Program-made: the position numbers and the translations under genes
Notes under the pieces: model-generated
Told to the model about the DNA's origin: nothing
Databases searched by the model: none
What the model saw: the letters and a program-made list of their open reading frames with translations, nothing else
In this document: positions 54,578-63,251 of the stretch, one piece after another
How the letters are laid out: each line of letters begins with the position of its first letter
How positions within the stretch are numbered: position 1 is the first letter of the stretch
Assembly: GCF_018343515.1 (NCBI RefSeq)
Contig: NZ_JAGYPD010000010.1
Location: 1 to 64,000 of the forward strand
Source of the DNA: Bacillus sp. FJAT-50079
GTDB lineage: Bacteria; Bacillota; Bacilli; Bacillales; Bacillaceae_C
Direction of reading: 5' to 3'
DNA length: 64,000 nt

Positions 54578-54946
54578 TTGAATACTAAAGCATTCGCATT
54601 AGGAGTTTTTATAGGAAGTGCTGTTGGCGCAGCTGCTGCTTTATTAACAGCTCCTTCATCTGGAAAAGAGCTCCGCGGGCAAATTAAAGATTCAAAAAAT
54701 GATTGGATCAGAGTGGCTAATGATATAAAAGAAGATGCGTTGGATATTAAAGAATCGGTCGCAAAATTATCAAAAGAAGGTAAAGAAATCATAAAAGAAC
54801 TTGCCGGCGATGTAAAACTGGCTGTCGAAGAATGGCAGCAAGACATTGAATCAAATAAAAACGCATTGCAAGATGAAATGAAGGAAATTCAGCAAACGAT
54901 TGCCCAATTAGAACAAAAGCTTCAAGATAATAAAGCACAGCATTAA
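54578..54946 (+). CDS. yhaH: YhaH, YtxH-domain protein
   Basis: The 122-residue protein has an N-terminal hydrophobic glycine/alanine segment (GVFIGSAVGAAAALLTAPSS) typical of YtxH domains and a long charged coiled coil (residues 35-118) containing DIKESVAKLSKEGKEIIKEL. It is probably membrane-associated. It starts with TTG 54578 after GAGGTGAT. In B. subtilis YhaH sits between trpP and scoC, exactly as here. Its function is unknown. Confidence 0.9.
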   Translation: MNTKAFALGVFIGSAVGAAAALLTAPSSGKELRGQIKDSKNDWIRVANDIKEDALDIKESVAKLSKEGKEIIKELAGDVKLAVEEWQQDIESNKNALQDEMKEIQQTIAQLEQKLQDNKAQH

Positions 54947-54970
54947 ACAAAGGCGAAATGCCTTTGTTTT
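54946..54970 (+). terminator. Terminator of yhaH
   Basis: AACAAAGGC-GAAAT-GCCTTTGTTTTT directly after the stop. Confidence 0.9.
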
Positions 54971-55120
54971 TCTCTTTAAGGAGTTTCAATTGAAAGGTTC
55001 AAATATGACTTTTTTGTAACCGCTTTCTAAATTAATTTAAAATTTTGTTAATTTACATCTTTATTAATTTTTGTTTTATTGGCATAATGATACATAACAA
55101 TAAAAAGGAGAGGAGATATT

Positions 55121-55690
55121 ATGGGGGAAAAACATTATTCATTAATCGAATCGATGATCTTTAGCCAACGTATGGCTCAGCTTAGCAAAGCAATTTGGAA
55201 ATCGATTGAAAAGGATTGGCAAAATTGGATTAAGCCATATCATTTAAATATTAATGAGCACCATATATTATGGATTGCTTACCATTTAAATGGTGCTTCT
55301 ATTTCTGACATTGCGAAATTTGGTGTGATGCATGTATCAACTGCTTTTAATTTTTCAAAAAGGCTTGAAACGCGAGGTTTATTACAGTTTTCAAAAAAGG
55401 AAAACGATAAGCGTAATACGTACGTAAAATTAACTGGAGCAGGTGAAGATTTATTGTTAGAAATAATGGAAGATTATGAACCAGAAAACAACTCCGTCTT
55501 CCAAGGTGCTCTTCCATTGCGGCAATTATACGGTAAATTTCCAGAAGCAATTGAATTAATGGCGATTGTTCGAAATATTTATGGAGATGACTTCATGGAA
55601 ATTTTCGAAAAATCATTTCATAATATTGAAACAGACTTTCTAGAAATAGACGGAAAAATAAAAAAAGCCAATGTAGAGAGTGCTGTGTAA
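55121..55690 (+). CDS. scoC: ScoC (Hpr), MarR-family transition-state regulator
   Basis: ScoC represses extracellular protease, sporulation and motility genes in the transition to stationary phase. The 189-residue protein has a MarR winged helix (residues about 25-130) with recognition helix [18 protein letters not shown]. The wing [21 protein letters not shown] follows, then a Bacillus-specific C-terminal extension. Length and sequence match Hpr (203 aa). AGGAGAGGAGA gives a strong ribosome-binding site. It is convergent with yhaI. Confidence 0.95.
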   Translation: MGEKHYSLIESMIFSQRMAQLSKAIWKSIEKDWQNWIKPYHLNINEHHILWIAYHLNGASISDIAKFGVMHVSTAFNFSKRLETRGLLQFSKKENDKRNTYVKLTGAGEDLLLEIMEDYEPENNSVFQGALPLRQLYGKFPEAIELMAIVRNIYGDDFMEIFEKSFHNIETDFLEIDGKIKKANVESAV

Positions 55691-55703
55691 CGACTAGTCT
55701 TTT

Positions 55704-56048
55704 TTAAATGTTTTTTTGAAACACACGCATTAAATCTACATACATGTTTTGTTTTATGCATGCATCGATCACCTCTTCTACATTTAATTTCGGATTAAGT
55801 CGATGAACGAAATCCCTGAAAAGCGGCGTATGATATACGTAATGATCCGCTTTTTCTTTCTCCTTCTCCTTGATCATCTCTTCACAAAGTTTATGAAAAG
55901 CAATTACTTCTTTTTCATTTAAATTTTTTTTGATAATGAGCTGATCGAATTCATATCCTTTATTAGGCATCATATTTAACAATAGTTTTTGATGATATTC
56001 AAGCCTTGCTAGTCTTTCTAAAATAATATTCAATCTATCCATCCCCAT
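55704..56048 (-). CDS. yhaI: YhaI, DUF1878 protein
   Basis: The 114-residue helical protein has MDRLNIILERLARLEYHQKL at the N-terminus and VEEVIDACIKQNMYVDLMRV at the C-terminus, matching YhaI/DUF1878 (113 aa). The start could be ATG 56048 or 56042. It is convergent with scoC with only a 13-bp gap. Its function is unknown. Confidence 0.92.
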   Translation of the reverse strand: MGMDRLNIILERLARLEYHQKLLLNMMPNKGYEFDQLIIKKNLNEKEVIAFHKLCEEMIKEKEKEKADHYVYHTPLFRDFVHRLNPKLNVEEVIDACIKQNMYVDLMRVFQKNI

Positions 56049-56215
56049 TTTTCATTATCTCCCATTTATTATATATTCTAGGTCTTTTCTCTTTTTCCTT
56101 TTGCCATTTAAACGATGTAAAAAAAGATGAATTTACCTATTGCTTTTACAGCATTTTCGTCGTAAAGTATGAGAATTGAAACTAATATTTGTGTTACTAT
56201 TGGAGGCAATTTTTC

Positions 56216-56755
56216 ATGCATTGTTGGAAATCATTTCACATTGATAAAAGATATTATTTTTATCGACGCTTTACTATTTCCACTTTGATTACACTGTTTG
56301 TTTTTATCATGTTATACGTTCCAATGCAAATCATTGCTACGGAACCATTAAAGGACCATAATTTTTTTATTTTTCTCTGTGCAATGGCCATCCTTTACCC
56401 GATTCATAAATTATTTCATTTAATACCGATCGCAAAGTATTATGAACATATTAAATTTTCGATTGATATGTATTTCTATATATTGCCGATTATTAACGTA
56501 AGAATCTCTAGCCCTATTCCCAAAAGGCAATTTTTAATTGCACTTTTATTTCCATTTATTATTATTAATTCCGGCCTTTTAGGTTTAGCTTTTTTAATAC
56601 CGCAATATATTCATTATATAACGATATTACTTGCTTACCATATTGGAATGAGTGCTGTCGATATTTTTTATGTAAAAGCATTATTCTCTTCGCCGAAACA
56701 TGCTTTAATTGAAGAGAGCGAAGACGGGTATGAAATATTAGTCAATGAAGATTGA
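56216..56755 (+). CDS. DUF3267-like membrane protein
   Basis: The 179-residue protein MHCWKSFHIDKRYYFYRRFT has four hydrophobic segments and the HKLFHLIPIAKYY stretch, where DUF3267 members often carry a zincin-like HExxH. That motif is degenerate here, so protease activity is unlikely. ATG 56216 has GGAGG 9 nt upstream. Position suggests the B. subtilis YhaJ region. The C-terminus is acidic (EESEDGYEILVNED). Confidence 0.75.
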   Translation: MHCWKSFHIDKRYYFYRRFTISTLITLFVFIMLYVPMQIIATEPLKDHNFFIFLCAMAILYPIHKLFHLIPIAKYYEHIKFSIDMYFYILPIINVRISSPIPKRQFLIALLFPFIIINSGLLGLAFLIPQYIHYITILLAYHIGMSAVDIFYVKALFSSPKHALIEESEDGYEILVNED

Positions 56756-56762
56756 CCATCAT

Positions 56763-56793
56763 GGCCCAGTCGTGAAAAATCGTCTGGGCCTTG
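56763..56793 (+). terminator. Hairpin behind the DUF3267-like gene
   Basis: GGCCCAGTCG-TGAAAAAT-CGTCTGGGCC immediately after the stop. The T-tract is weak (TTGCTACTGACTTTTC), so termination may be partial. Confidence 0.55.
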
Positions 56794-56888
56794 CTACTGA
56801 CTTTTCTTTTTTGGATGTATTCTTCTATCTTTTTTTTGAAAAATTTGCTATCGTAATATTACTGGGAGATGAAGGGAGAGGATGCGTA

Positions 56889-57068
56889 TTGATCTCCATT
56901 TTTATATTTTTTGCTATTTTTATATTATACATATTTAATAATCTTACAAATACACTTTGTGTCGTTAGAGAAATCCCCGAAGAACGTCAGCCTAAATTAT
57001 TTCGGACGATCAATATTTTAATTACGATCTTACTCTTTTCTTCTTATATAGAAATTGTTTATACGTGA
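56889..57068 (+). CDS. Small membrane protein, 59 aa, unknown
   Basis: A TTG start at 56889 with AGGGAGAGG 7 nt upstream gives ISIFIFFAIFILYIFNNLTN, a membrane helix. A charged loop with CVVREIPEERQPK follows, then a second helix, FRTINILITILLFSSYI. The longer frame from 56745 runs through the preceding hairpin and is not plausible. A strong terminator follows. The family is not recognised. Confidence 0.65.
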   Translation: MISIFIFFAIFILYIFNNLTNTLCVVREIPEERQPKLFRTINILITILLFSSYIEIVYT

Positions 57069-57080
57069 TCTCACCGCAGA

Positions 57081-57112
57081 AAAAGGCGGATTCCGAAATG
57101 AATCCGCCTTTT
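57081..57112. terminator. Bidirectional terminator
   Basis: AAAAGGCGGATT-CCGAAATG-AATCCGCCTTTT between the 59-aa gene and the first SscA-like gene. Confidence 0.9.
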
Positions 57113-57128
57113 CATTGCCAGCTATATA

Positions 57129-57221
57129 TTAGTAAAGCCAAGATGCACCTACGATAATCAACAAAATGAACAATACAACGATTAAAGCAAAGCCTCCGCC
57201 GTATCCAATGCCTCCACTCAT
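57129..57221 (-). CDS. SscA/YjcZ-type spore miniprotein 1
   Basis: The 30-residue product MSGGIGYGGGFALIVVLFIL ends LIIVGASWLY. The Gly-rich N-terminus and the FALIVVLFILLIIVGA helix are diagnostic of the YjcZ/SscA family, mother-cell-made proteins needed for spore coat assembly in B. subtilis (SscA = YhzE, also near yhaL and prsA). AGGAGGTG precedes the ATG. A paralogue lies 89 bp upstream. Confidence 0.88.
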   Translation of the reverse strand: MSGGIGYGGGFALIVVLFILLIIVGASWLY

Positions 57222-57309
57222 TTACAACACCTCCTCTAATTCTTACTTTTTATCCTATTCCATCTTTTATTTTGTGTTAGGATTTTTGCCTAGATTATTT
57301 CATATTTTT

Positions 57310-57396
57310 TTAGCAAAGGTATGCCGACCCTACGATGATCAGCAAAATAAATAGAACTACAAGCAACGCAAATCCAGAGCAATCTGCAAAACCCAT
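57310..57396 (-). CDS. sscA: SscA/YjcZ-type spore miniprotein 2
   Basis: The 28-residue product MGFADCSGFALLVVLFILLI ends IVGSAYLC. It shares the FALLVVLFILLIIVG helix with the neighbouring 30-aa gene and adds two cysteines (residues 6 and 28). AGGAGG lies 8-9 nt upstream of the ATG. Its 28-aa length equals B. subtilis SscA, so it is the more likely orthologue. Regulation by a late sporulation sigma factor is expected, but I could not assign a promoter. Confidence 0.85.
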   Translation of the reverse strand: MGFADCSGFALLVVLFILLIIVGSAYLC

Positions 57397-57674
57397 TTTG
57401 ACGACCTCCTTTTTCTCTTTCGATACAGCATATGTCTTTATCGGGCGGGTTGGCTGAATCAAACGCCTATTTTTTAGCGATTTCATAAATTGTTTTGTTC
57501 CGACTTAAAATATGATATAGTAAGTTTTATGAGCTTTGAGTGTGGCTTCAAAAAGAAGGAAAAAAGGACAAGATGTGCGTTGATTTCGCCCCAAGCTTAC
57601 AAACAATTTGTCATTTTAACCAGACTTTTGAACATCCTCTTAACAAACAAAAGATCAATCACAGGGAGTTGTAT

Positions 57675-58604
57675 ATGATGAAGAAGTGGATTTTGTCCCT
57701 TTCATTAACCGTTGGGGTCATCGGGCTTGCTGCTTGCGGTAACAATGAAGCAGTTGTCAAAACGGAAGCAGGAAATATTTCAAAAGAAGAACTATATGAA
57801 GCATTAAAAGATAAATATGGTGAGCAAGTACTCCAGCAACTTGTCTTTGAAAAAGTTCTTTCTAAGGAATATAAAGTCGATGAAAAAGAAATTGATTCAA
57901 TGGTTGATGATCTGAAGTCTGAGTATGGTGCCCAATTTGAGTTTTTCTTAATGCAAAACCAATTTAAAGATGAAAATGAACTTCGTCAAACGATGAAATT
58001 AAATCAACTCGTTAATAAAGCAGCAACAAAGGATATTACAATTAGTGAGGACGAATTAAAAGAGTATTACGATACTAAACAGCCGAAAATTAAAGTTCGT
58101 CATATTTTAGTTGAAGATGAAGATACAGCTAAAGAGGTCAAAGCGAAATTGGATGAAGGCGGCGATTTTGTAGAATTGGCCAATGAATATTCAACGGATA
58201 CGGTAGCTAATGAAAACGGTGGCGACATTGGTTTTATTGCATCCGATGAATCTGGGATTGATCCGCAGTTTAGAGATGCAGCTTTTGAACTTGATGTAAA
58301 TGAAGTCAGTGCTCCAGTCCAATCCTCTTTTGGTTGGCATATTATTGAAGTAACAGAAAAAGAGGAAAAGAAACCTTTTGAAGAAATGAAAGCAGAGCTT
58401 GAAGAAGAGCTAAAATCGTCAAGACTTGATGCAACTGCGATTCAAAAAGCATTAAAAGAGGAAATTAAAAAGGCAAAAATTAAAGTGGAAGACAAAGACT
58501 TGAAAACAACGTTTGACCTTCTATTAGCTGATGATCCAGCAGATACTGATACAGAAAGCAAGGATGACACAGAAAAAGAAGATAAAACGGAAGAAACAAA
58601 ATAA
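57675..58604 (+). CDS. prsA: PrsA, extracellular foldase lipoprotein
   Basis: PrsA is a peptidyl-prolyl isomerase lipoprotein that folds secreted proteins at the outer face of the membrane. The 309 residues have a signal with lipobox GLAACG. A PpiC (parvulin) domain spans about residues 138-230 (IKVRHILVEDEDTAKEV ... SSFGWHIIEV), flanked by the chaperone domain. An acidic, Thr-rich tail (DTESKDDTEKEDKTEETK) follows. ATG 57675 or 57678 follows GGGAG; an ORF extending to 57540 is upstream noise. Confidence 0.95.
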   Translation: MMKKWILSLSLTVGVIGLAACGNNEAVVKTEAGNISKEELYEALKDKYGEQVLQQLVFEKVLSKEYKVDEKEIDSMVDDLKSEYGAQFEFFLMQNQFKDENELRQTMKLNQLVNKAATKDITISEDELKEYYDTKQPKIKVRHILVEDEDTAKEVKAKLDEGGDFVELANEYSTDTVANENGGDIGFIASDESGIDPQFRDAAFELDVNEVSAPVQSSFGWHIIEVTEKEEKKPFEEMKAELEEELKSSRLDATAIQKALKEEIKKAKIKVEDKDLKTTFDLLLADDPADTDTESKDDTEKEDKTEETK

Positions 58605-58611
58605 CTAATTA

Positions 58612-58646
58612 CAGTAGCCGAGAAGTAATTTCATGGCTACTGTTTT
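58612..58646 (+). terminator. Terminator of prsA
   Basis: CAGTAGCC / GGCTACTG followed by TTTTGTATTTTT. Confidence 0.85.
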
Positions 58647-58692
58647 GTATTTTTGCTAAATCTTTCGCCTTAAAAGGGATGTGTGAGCGGAT

Positions 58693-58790
58693 GGCTTGTA
58701 CTTTCGGTAAAGTGGCTTGTATTTGTGGAGATCTGGCTTGTATTCCCGGTACTGTCGCTTGTTTTTGCGAAGATCTGGCTTGTAAATCAT
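58693..58790. repeat. Tandem repeat array 3 (4-5 units of 21 bp)
   Basis: GGCTTGTACTTTCGGTAAAG, GGCTTGTATTTGTGGAGATC, GGCTTGTATTCCCGGTACTG and CGCTTGTTTTTGCGAAGATC each open a 21-bp unit, followed by a partial fifth GGCTTGTAAAT. The core is the reverse complement of TACAAGCC in arrays 1 and 2. It lies between convergent prsA and yhaL. Confidence 0.88.
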
Positions 58791-58863
58791 CGGTGCATTC
58801 TTAAATTGGGCGGAAAATTACCTTCCCCTTCATTCTAATCGAATAATGGTTTCCAGTCGGTAT

Positions 58864-58918
58864 TATTAGCTCCAGCCCTTAAGAAGCATACAGGTCTCAA
58901 GGGCTGGGGATGCTAATA
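58864..58918. repeat. Long imperfect palindrome
   Basis: TATTAGC-T-CCAGCCCTT ... AAGGGCTGG-GGAT-GCTAATA is a 16-bp two-part stem with an 18-nt loop. There is no T-tract on either strand, so it is not a standard terminator. The rest of 58791-58984 shows no gene. Confidence 0.65.
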
Positions 58919-58984
58919 TGGTCGGCCATACTTTTAAAAGGACTAATATTCCCCTTCGTTTCTCTTACCCATTAGGTTACCTAT

Positions 58985-59173
58985 TCATCCAATTTCTTCG
59001 ACTTGTTTTCTGCGTTCCTTTTCCTTTCTCATTCGTTCCACGTAGACTTCCCCTTCTTTTTCAATCCATTCCCTCTCCAACTCTCTGTCTTCTTTCGCAG
59101 TTTTTATTGTCATGAACGCACTTGCGAAAATACCGACAATGACAAAATATACCCAAAACGGCAGACTCATCAT
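58985..59173 (-). CDS. yhaL: YhaL-type sporulation protein
   Basis: The 62-residue protein has one N-terminal membrane helix (MMSLPFWVYFVIVGIFASAF) and a highly charged tail (EREWIEKEGEVYVERMRKEK). This resembles B. subtilis YhaL (70 aa), which is implicated in sporulation. GGGAGGAAGAAG precedes the tandem ATGs at 59173/59170. It lies between prsA and yhaM, as in B. subtilis. Confidence 0.82.
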   Translation of the reverse strand: MMSLPFWVYFVIVGIFASAFMTIKTAKEDRELEREWIEKEGEVYVERMRKEKERRKQVEEIG

Positions 59174-59229
59174 CTTCTTCCTCCCATCTGCTTGTCCAAT
59201 TACTACACTATATGTTTTAGACAATAAAA

Positions 59230-59252
59230 AATGCCATCAAAATGATGGCATT
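59230..59252 (-). terminator. Terminator of yhaM
   Basis: AATGCCATCA-TTT-TGATGGCATT followed by TTTTATTG on the minus strand. It overlaps the yhaM stop. Confidence 0.9.
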
Positions 59253-60195
59253 AAGAATGAAATGTAGGCTTATAAAACATACGATTATCAAGTGGAAAAA
59301 TTCGTTCAGAAAACTCACCAGGTTTTACACGTTTCATTGCACGATCAAGCATATTCATTTTTGCATCAATATTATCAATCATATGTAAAATTTCCGCTTC
59401 CTTGATCATTGGCTGTTTTGGGCTTCCCCATTCCAATTTCCCATGATGACTTAAAACTAAATGTTGTAAGACGACGACTTCTTCCCCTTGGATACCTAGT
59501 TCCTCAGCAGCCATCGCAATTTCATTAACAGTGATCGTAATATGCCCGAGCAAATTTCCTTCAATTGTATAGGTTGTTGCGACTGGGCCAGATAATTCTT
59601 TCACTTTCCCCAAATCATGAAGAATAATACCGGCAAACAAAAGATCACGATCAAGCGATGGATAAAGCTCAGCAATTACTTTAGCTAAATCAAGCATCGA
59701 CACAACATGATAACCAAGTCCTGATACAAATTCATGATGGTTTTTTGTCGCTGCTGGAAACTCTAAAAAGCTTTCATAATGCTTTTTAACTAAATGGCGC
59801 GTAATTCGTTGGATATTGGGATTTTTCATTTCAAAAATATATTGGGTAAGCTTATTTGATATCGTTTCTTTACTAATTGGCGCTTTTTCCAATAAATCAG
59901 CGATTTGCACATTATCTTGATGGTTGGTTGGCCGAATTTGTCTTATTTTAAGCTGAAGCCTTCCACGGTAATTATGTACTTCCCCGGCAACCCGAACAAC
60001 AGTCTCAGGCTGATACATCTTTACCTCTTCATCAGATACATCCCAAAGCTTTGCCTCAATATCCCCTGAACGATCTTGCAAAATAACGGTTAAAAACGGT
60101 TTTCCATTACTAGCGATTCCTTTTATCGCGCTTTTCACGAGTAAAAAAAGATTCACCTGCTCTCCTACTTCATGTTCCAAAAGCTCTTTTGACAT
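59251..60195 (-). CDS. yhaM: YhaM, 3'-5' exoribonuclease
   Basis: The 314-residue exonuclease has an N-terminal OB-fold nucleic-acid-binding domain (residues about 12-95; [14 protein letters not shown]). An HD domain carries the metal motif [12 protein letters not shown] and a second pair in [11 protein letters not shown]. In B. subtilis YhaM trims RNA 3' ends and degrades ssDNA. Start ATG 60195 (MSKELLEHE) has GGAGG upstream and gives exactly the B. subtilis length. It is likely in an operon with yhaO-yhaN upstream. Confidence 0.95.
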   Translation of the reverse strand: MSKELLEHEVGEQVNLFLLVKSAIKGIASNGKPFLTVILQDRSGDIEAKLWDVSDEEVKMYQPETVVRVAGEVHNYRGRLQLKIRQIRPTNHQDNVQIADLLEKAPISKETISNKLTQYIFEMKNPNIQRITRHLVKKHYESFLEFPAATKNHHEFVSGLGYHVVSMLDLAKVIAELYPSLDRDLLFAGIILHDLGKVKELSGPVATTYTIEGNLLGHITITVNEIAMAAEELGIQGEEVVVLQHLVLSHHGKLEWGSPKQPMIKEAEILHMIDNIDAKMNMLDRAMKRVKPGEFSERIFPLDNRMFYKPTFHS

Positions 60196-60242
60196 AAAAA
60201 CGCCTCCGATTCCTAGCAATCTTTATCAATATCATAACATAT

Positions 60243-63236
60243 TCAAAGCTGCTCTACTTGATCTAATTGAGTCTTCCGTGGCAGATCAATAATTTCATCT
60301 TTTACAAAATAATCTCGAATATGGCTATGACAAGTAAAAAATAAAACTTGATTTTTTTTACTTGTCGTTGAAATCAACTTTAACACTTTTTCCGTTCTCT
60401 CTTTATCGAAATTAACAAAACCGTCATCGATCATCACTGGAAAAGGATAATCATCAAACAGTACATCAACAAGGGCGAATCTTAAAGAAATATATAATTG
60501 CTCACCAGTTCCTTGACTGAGCTCACCAGGATAAAACATGAGACGATCTTTTCTTTCGACCATAAGCTTTCCCTCTTGATCCATTACTAGCCGTATATAT
60601 TTTCCTGAAGTTAATAAAGAAAAATACTGTTGTGCTTTCTTCATTACTTTTGGAAAACGCTCTTCTTTATATATGTTCATTGTTAATGTTAAAATTTGTT
60701 TAGCTAAAGCAAACTTCGCCCATTGCTTTGCTTCCTCGTTAAAAATAGATTTTAATTGATGGAATCGATGCAGCTTTTCTGTGTACGTTCCACCTTCTTC
60801 TAAAACGAATATTTGATGGCGAATGCTCGCATCTTGATTGCGGAGTACATAAAGTCTTGATTCATCCCCTTCAAGCTTTTCCGCAATTAGCTTTCTATGT
60901 TTATTTATTTCTAGTTCATTTTGAAATGATGAGGCAAACTCGTTCACACCATTAGTAAGACTTGCTTCAAGCAACTCAAGCCTTTCTATTAACTTTTTCT
61001 GCTCGGCATATTGTTGTGCTTTTAATCGATACTGTTCCTCATCAGTCGTGGCAGCTCGCTCATGTAACTCATTTAGCTCATCGTTCAATGTTACAATTTG
61101 TTTATGAAGGGGCAACAAATCATCATCTATCTCAGAAAGCTTCGTCATGTATTCTTTATGTCTAAGTTGTTTTTCCATCTCTCCATTTACAAACTCTTTT
61201 AAATGAAAATAAGCCATTTTTTCATGTTCGATGTTTTCTAAGCCGATTTCTTTTATAAATCCATAGACTTCCGCAAGCCATTGATGATATTGTTCCCTTT
61301 TCATCCTAAGCTTTTCTTCCAAATTCTTTTTACTTTCCAACAATTGGATAAGCTCCTTTAATAACTCAAAGGCGTCTTCCATGCGTTGGATAGAAAGCTC
61401 TTTTTGCAAATGTAAGGCATCTTTGATCGCATAAAGTTCCAGATGAACTTCGCTTTTTTTCTGGCTTATGGATGTTTGCTGCTTTTCTAACTCGGCTAGG
61501 CGTTGTTCTACTTGCTCAAGGTGGATCACCCATTTCTTCCATTCATCTCTTAGTTTTATCTGTTGCTTGTATTGATTGGATACATAATTCTCTTTTAATT
61601 TCCGATCAGATAATTGATCCTTAATAACATGTAACTGACTTTGAATCTGCTCGATTTCTTTTATAATAGCCAATCGCGCTTTTCCTGCAATCACTTTACG
61701 ACCATTAAAAATTGAATAGGCGATCACGGTAAGAGAAAAAACAGCCATGATCCACTCGGATGAACTAATACTCCAAATCAACATGATTGTACAAATAAGA
61801 AGAATGCCGCCACCCCATACGTATGTGCTTTCCCTCGTTTGCTTCTCATTCTGTTTTTTGTCAAATAATGCTGCCAACTCTGTTTCCAAACGCTTTTGCT
61901 CAAACGAAAGCTGTTCTGTTGATTTCCAGCGTTTCTCCTCATTTTGCAGTTGTTGAAACTTAGACTCTGGAAGCATCGACTCCTCGATCTCTTGACATTT
62001 TTGCTCAATCGTTAGTTGATCCTTTTTCACGAGTTCTTGCTCTAATAAAAGTTCCTCACTGCGAGATTGAAGGTTCATTACTCTTTGAAGTGCATCTTTT
62101 ATCCGGCCCTTCATTTCCATTCCAAGATTAAGCTGGTCTAGCTCCCCCCAATCCTCTTTCGAAAAATGGAGCTCCCGGCTAATGAAATGTGCTTGATTCT
62201 CAAGTTCTACTACGTTTTGATCCATTGTTGTCATCTCATCCAGCAGTTGCTCATAGCGTGGCCACTCAGAAATGAGTTGTTCAGCTTTACTAACCATTGT
62301 TTCACTTGCTTCAAGCGGCATATAGGAAGCCATTTGCTCCATCGTCTGCCTACGTCTTTCTTTTAACGCTTGTTGCCTACTTGTAATGGCAATTAATTGT
62401 TCTTTATATTTTTCGAATCTTGAAAGTCCATCAATCGGAAAATCTAAGCTTCCTTGTTCATTTAAGCGCCTTTGTATTTCTTTTTTTTCAATGAGCAAAG
62501 GCCAACTTTTTAATAACTCATCGACCTTTACAAGTTCAGCGCGCGTGGCAGTTATCCTGATTTCAATTTCCGTTATTTGATTCCTTATCGTCCCTTCTTG
62601 CTTAACAAGTGTTTCATATTCCGCATTTTGCTGCTTGGCCAATTTTAACTCATTTTCCAGAGCACGGATTTCCTGGATGCGTTCATTCAATTTCGGTTTT
62701 CGCCCTCCCGGCTTAAACAATAGATCTTGTTCCTTTTGCAATTGCTCTTCTGCATGAAATAACACATCCGTTCCGATTGTCCCAGCAGCTACTAAATAGC
62801 GTCCAATATCGTTTTCTTTTAACCCTTGCACCTCTTGAATCGCTTGGAGGTTAAAAGAAAAAATGCTTTCGTACATAATCCGATCCAGACCGTCTAGTAG
62901 TTTCGCAAGCAATGGCTCCTTTCCGACCGTCCCATCTTGTAAAATAACGGTCACATCGCCAGCCGATTTCCCTTTAACTCGTTCAATAGTAACATCACCA
63001 TAGGATGGAAAATAAGCGATAATTTGCCCTCCGTAAGCTGAATGATTTTTAGGCTCATATCTTTTGATAGATTGTTGCCTTGAAGGAAAACCAAATAATA
63101 TGCTATGGATGAAAGACATAATTGTCGACTTTCCAGCTTCATTTTCTCCATAAAAAAGTTGTAAAGAGGAGAGGTTATGAATATGGAAATCAATCAGTTT
63201 CCCGTAGCCATATATATGCAAACTTTTCAGTTTCAC
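60243..63236 (-). CDS. yhaN: YhaN, SMC-like ATPase (SbcC/Rad50-related)
   Basis: The 997-residue protein has an N-terminal Walker A YGENEAGKSTIMSF, long coiled coils (about 170-430 and 520-830), two hydrophobic segments in the middle (ILLICTIMLIWSISSSEWIM) where Rad50 has a zinc hook, and a C-terminal LSQGTGEQLYISLRFALVDV signature with Walker B FPVMIDDGFVNFD. It pairs with YhaO as an Mre11-Rad50-like repair complex, an inference from family and gene order. The membrane-like centre is characteristic of this subfamily. Confidence 0.93.
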   Translation of the reverse strand: MKLKSLHIYGYGKLIDFHIHNLSSLQLFYGENEAGKSTIMSFIHSILFGFPSRQQSIKRYEPKNHSAYGGQIIAYFPSYGDVTIERVKGKSAGDVTVILQDGTVGKEPLLAKLLDGLDRIMYESIFSFNLQAIQEVQGLKENDIGRYLVAAGTIGTDVLFHAEEQLQKEQDLLFKPGGRKPKLNERIQEIRALENELKLAKQQNAEYETLVKQEGTIRNQITEIEIRITATRAELVKVDELLKSWPLLIEKKEIQRRLNEQGSLDFPIDGLSRFEKYKEQLIAITSRQQALKERRRQTMEQMASYMPLEASETMVSKAEQLISEWPRYEQLLDEMTTMDQNVVELENQAHFISRELHFSKEDWGELDQLNLGMEMKGRIKDALQRVMNLQSRSEELLLEQELVKKDQLTIEQKCQEIEESMLPESKFQQLQNEEKRWKSTEQLSFEQKRLETELAALFDKKQNEKQTRESTYVWGGGILLICTIMLIWSISSSEWIMAVFSLTVIAYSIFNGRKVIAGKARLAIIKEIEQIQSQLHVIKDQLSDRKLKENYVSNQYKQQIKLRDEWKKWVIHLEQVEQRLAELEKQQTSISQKKSEVHLELYAIKDALHLQKELSIQRMEDAFELLKELIQLLESKKNLEEKLRMKREQYHQWLAEVYGFIKEIGLENIEHEKMAYFHLKEFVNGEMEKQLRHKEYMTKLSEIDDDLLPLHKQIVTLNDELNELHERAATTDEEQYRLKAQQYAEQKKLIERLELLEASLTNGVNEFASSFQNELEINKHRKLIAEKLEGDESRLYVLRNQDASIRHQIFVLEEGGTYTEKLHRFHQLKSIFNEEAKQWAKFALAKQILTLTMNIYKEERFPKVMKKAQQYFSLLTSGKYIRLVMDQEGKLMVERKDRLMFYPGELSQGTGEQLYISLRFALVDVLFDDYPFPVMIDDGFVNFDKERTEKVLKLISTTSKKNQVLFFTCHSHIRDYFVKDEIIDLPRKTQLDQVEQL

Positions 63237-63251
63237 CTTTTCTCCCCCTTT

